The notes under the pieces are model-generated. The model was not told the origin of the DNA. It did not search any database and worked only from the letters and a program-made list of their open reading frames with translations. Below, piece by piece: positions 63,356-64,000 of a stretch of 64,000 bases of DNA; the first letter of the stretch is position 1; each line of letters opens with the position of its first letter. The position numbers were made by a program, and so were the translations under genes. This DNA comes from Hahella sp. HNIBRBA332 (lineage in GTDB: Bacteria; Pseudomonadota; Gammaproteobacteria; Pseudomonadales; Oleiphilaceae). Location of the stretch: NCBI RefSeq assembly GCF_030719035.1, contig NZ_CP132203.1:5226501-5290500 (forward strand), read 5' to 3'.

Positions 63356-64000
63356 ATGACATTTCCAAAAGCGTTTCTTCCCCTCGTCGCGCTGGTCGCC
63401 GCCTCTTCTCTATCGTTCGCGTCCGATGAGGCGCCGGGTTGGGTGACGGAGGGTCCTTACGTAGCGGAGAACGCATTCTCTTTCGAACTTCCCTTGGAGG
63501 TTCTGGCCAACAAGTTATTTGTTGAAGTCGAGGTTGGCGGCGCTCCCCGGCGTTTTGTCTTTGATACCGGTTCGCCGTCGATGATGAGCGCGCAGCTCGC
63601 GAAAGAGTTGGGGCTTAAGGCCATCGACAAACGCCAAGGGCGAGATTCTCACGGGGCGATCGTCGAGAGTGAGATTGTACAGGCGGATTTGAATGTGGGG
63701 GGAACAGTTTTCCATAAAACACCGCTCTTCGTGGCGGATTTTCCAAAGACGGCGCAGTGCTTGTTTGATGGCGTGCTCGGCTCTGAAGTGCTGCCGCTTT
63801 GCGCCTGGCAGATTGATTTATCCTCCTCTGTGCTGCGTTGTCACTCTGAGTTAGCGAAACTTGGCCACCTCGACAAAGCCAAAAAGCAGCCCCTGTATGA
63901 TTTTGGTTACCCGCATGCGCCGATATTCGATATTCAGTTCGCGGACAAGGCCAAAAGCAAAGCAATGTTTGATACCGGTTCGCCTGAGTATCTGGCGGTT
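63356..64000 (+). CDS. Secreted aspartyl protease-like protein with two DTGS motifs (3' end missing)
   Basis: The ATG at 63356 follows AGGGA, and the frame runs to the window end without a stop, so only 215 residues are visible. A signal peptide is clear (residues 1-22, ending SLSFA). Two retropepsin-type active-site motifs are present: FDTGSPSMM with Asp at residue 70 and FDTGSPEYL with Asp at residue 206. Each is preceded by a strand of the type FVEVEVGG. The two lobes of about 136 residues could form one active site within a single chain. It should act in the periplasm. Confidence 0.82.
   Translation, partial: MTFPKAFLPLVALVAASSLSFASDEAPGWVTEGPYVAENAFSFELPLEVLANKLFVEVEVGGAPRRFVFDTGSPSMMSAQLAKELGLKAIDKRQGRDSHGAIVESEIVQADLNVGGTVFHKTPLFVADFPKTAQCLFDGVLGSEVLPLCAWQIDLSSSVLRCHSELAKLGHLDKAKKQPLYDFGYPHAPIFDIQFADKAKSKAMFDTGSPEYLAV

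Noticed and set aside
1..64000. CRISPR arrays, tRNA, rRNA genes or a replication origin
   Set aside because: No regularly spaced direct repeats, no cloverleaf-like genes, no rRNA stretches and no DnaA-box cluster were seen by eye.

Overview
The window reads as one continuous stretch of a gammaproteobacterial chromosome with high gene density, moderate-to-high GC and short operons. The gene set (Pil-Chp chemotaxis, PHA synthase, folM-folE, cbpA-cbpM, TrhO, DUF3461, MalT, PEP-CTERM protein, many GGDEF proteins) fits a marine, Hahella-like member of the Oceanospirillales. That placement is an inference from gene content; no rRNA or tRNA gene is present to confirm it.

Layout. 1-5585: the 3' end of a Pil-Chp signalling cluster (multi-Hpt ChpA kinase, ChpB methylesterase, ChpC CheW-like). 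5634-9262: a maltose-binding protein facing a zur-znuC-znuB zinc-uptake operon that has no znuA beside it. 9433-13273: a PHA synthase, an orphan membrane sensor and an AraC regulator. 13575-13746: a self-contained 34-codon gene with its own ribosome binding site and terminator. 13917-25571: housekeeping genes (SIMPL protein, M14-like deacylase, FolM-FolE pterin genes, RlmJ, CbpA-CbpM, TrhO, an Atm1-type exporter, an esterase with a divergent LysR regulator). 25826-38689: a signalling-rich section with a MauG-like di-haem protein, three GGDEF proteins (one with EAL), a DUF2235 hydrolase fused to a PilZ domain, a PEP-CTERM protein, an OhrR-type regulator, a soluble chemoreceptor and an AT-rich island with a 56-codon gene. 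38762-46822: CoA-binding protein, DUF502, glutathione peroxidase, 2OG-Fe(II) oxygenase, a second HSL-type esterase, DUF3461 and three transporters. 47286-53014: MalT, two adjacent exact MalT boxes, a GH13 alpha-glucosidase and a MalK-type ATPase, forming a maltodextrin regulon whose binding protein lies about 40 kb away. 53163-55647: a small acidic protein with a GNAT, then a PAS/degenerate-GGDEF protein and a CheZ-like protein. 55878-62790: accessory DNA with an Rhs polymorphic toxin, an exchanged AT-rich C-terminal tip, a putative immunity gene, and a complete IS256-family element with a target-site duplication. 63356-64000: the start of a secreted two-DTGS aspartyl protease.

The least ordinary items are the DUF2235-PilZ fusion directly upstream of a diguanylate cyclase, the PAS/GENEF protein that keeps its I-site, the Rhs toxin/immunity tip interrupted downstream by an IS, and the two tiny genes at 13575 and 34356.
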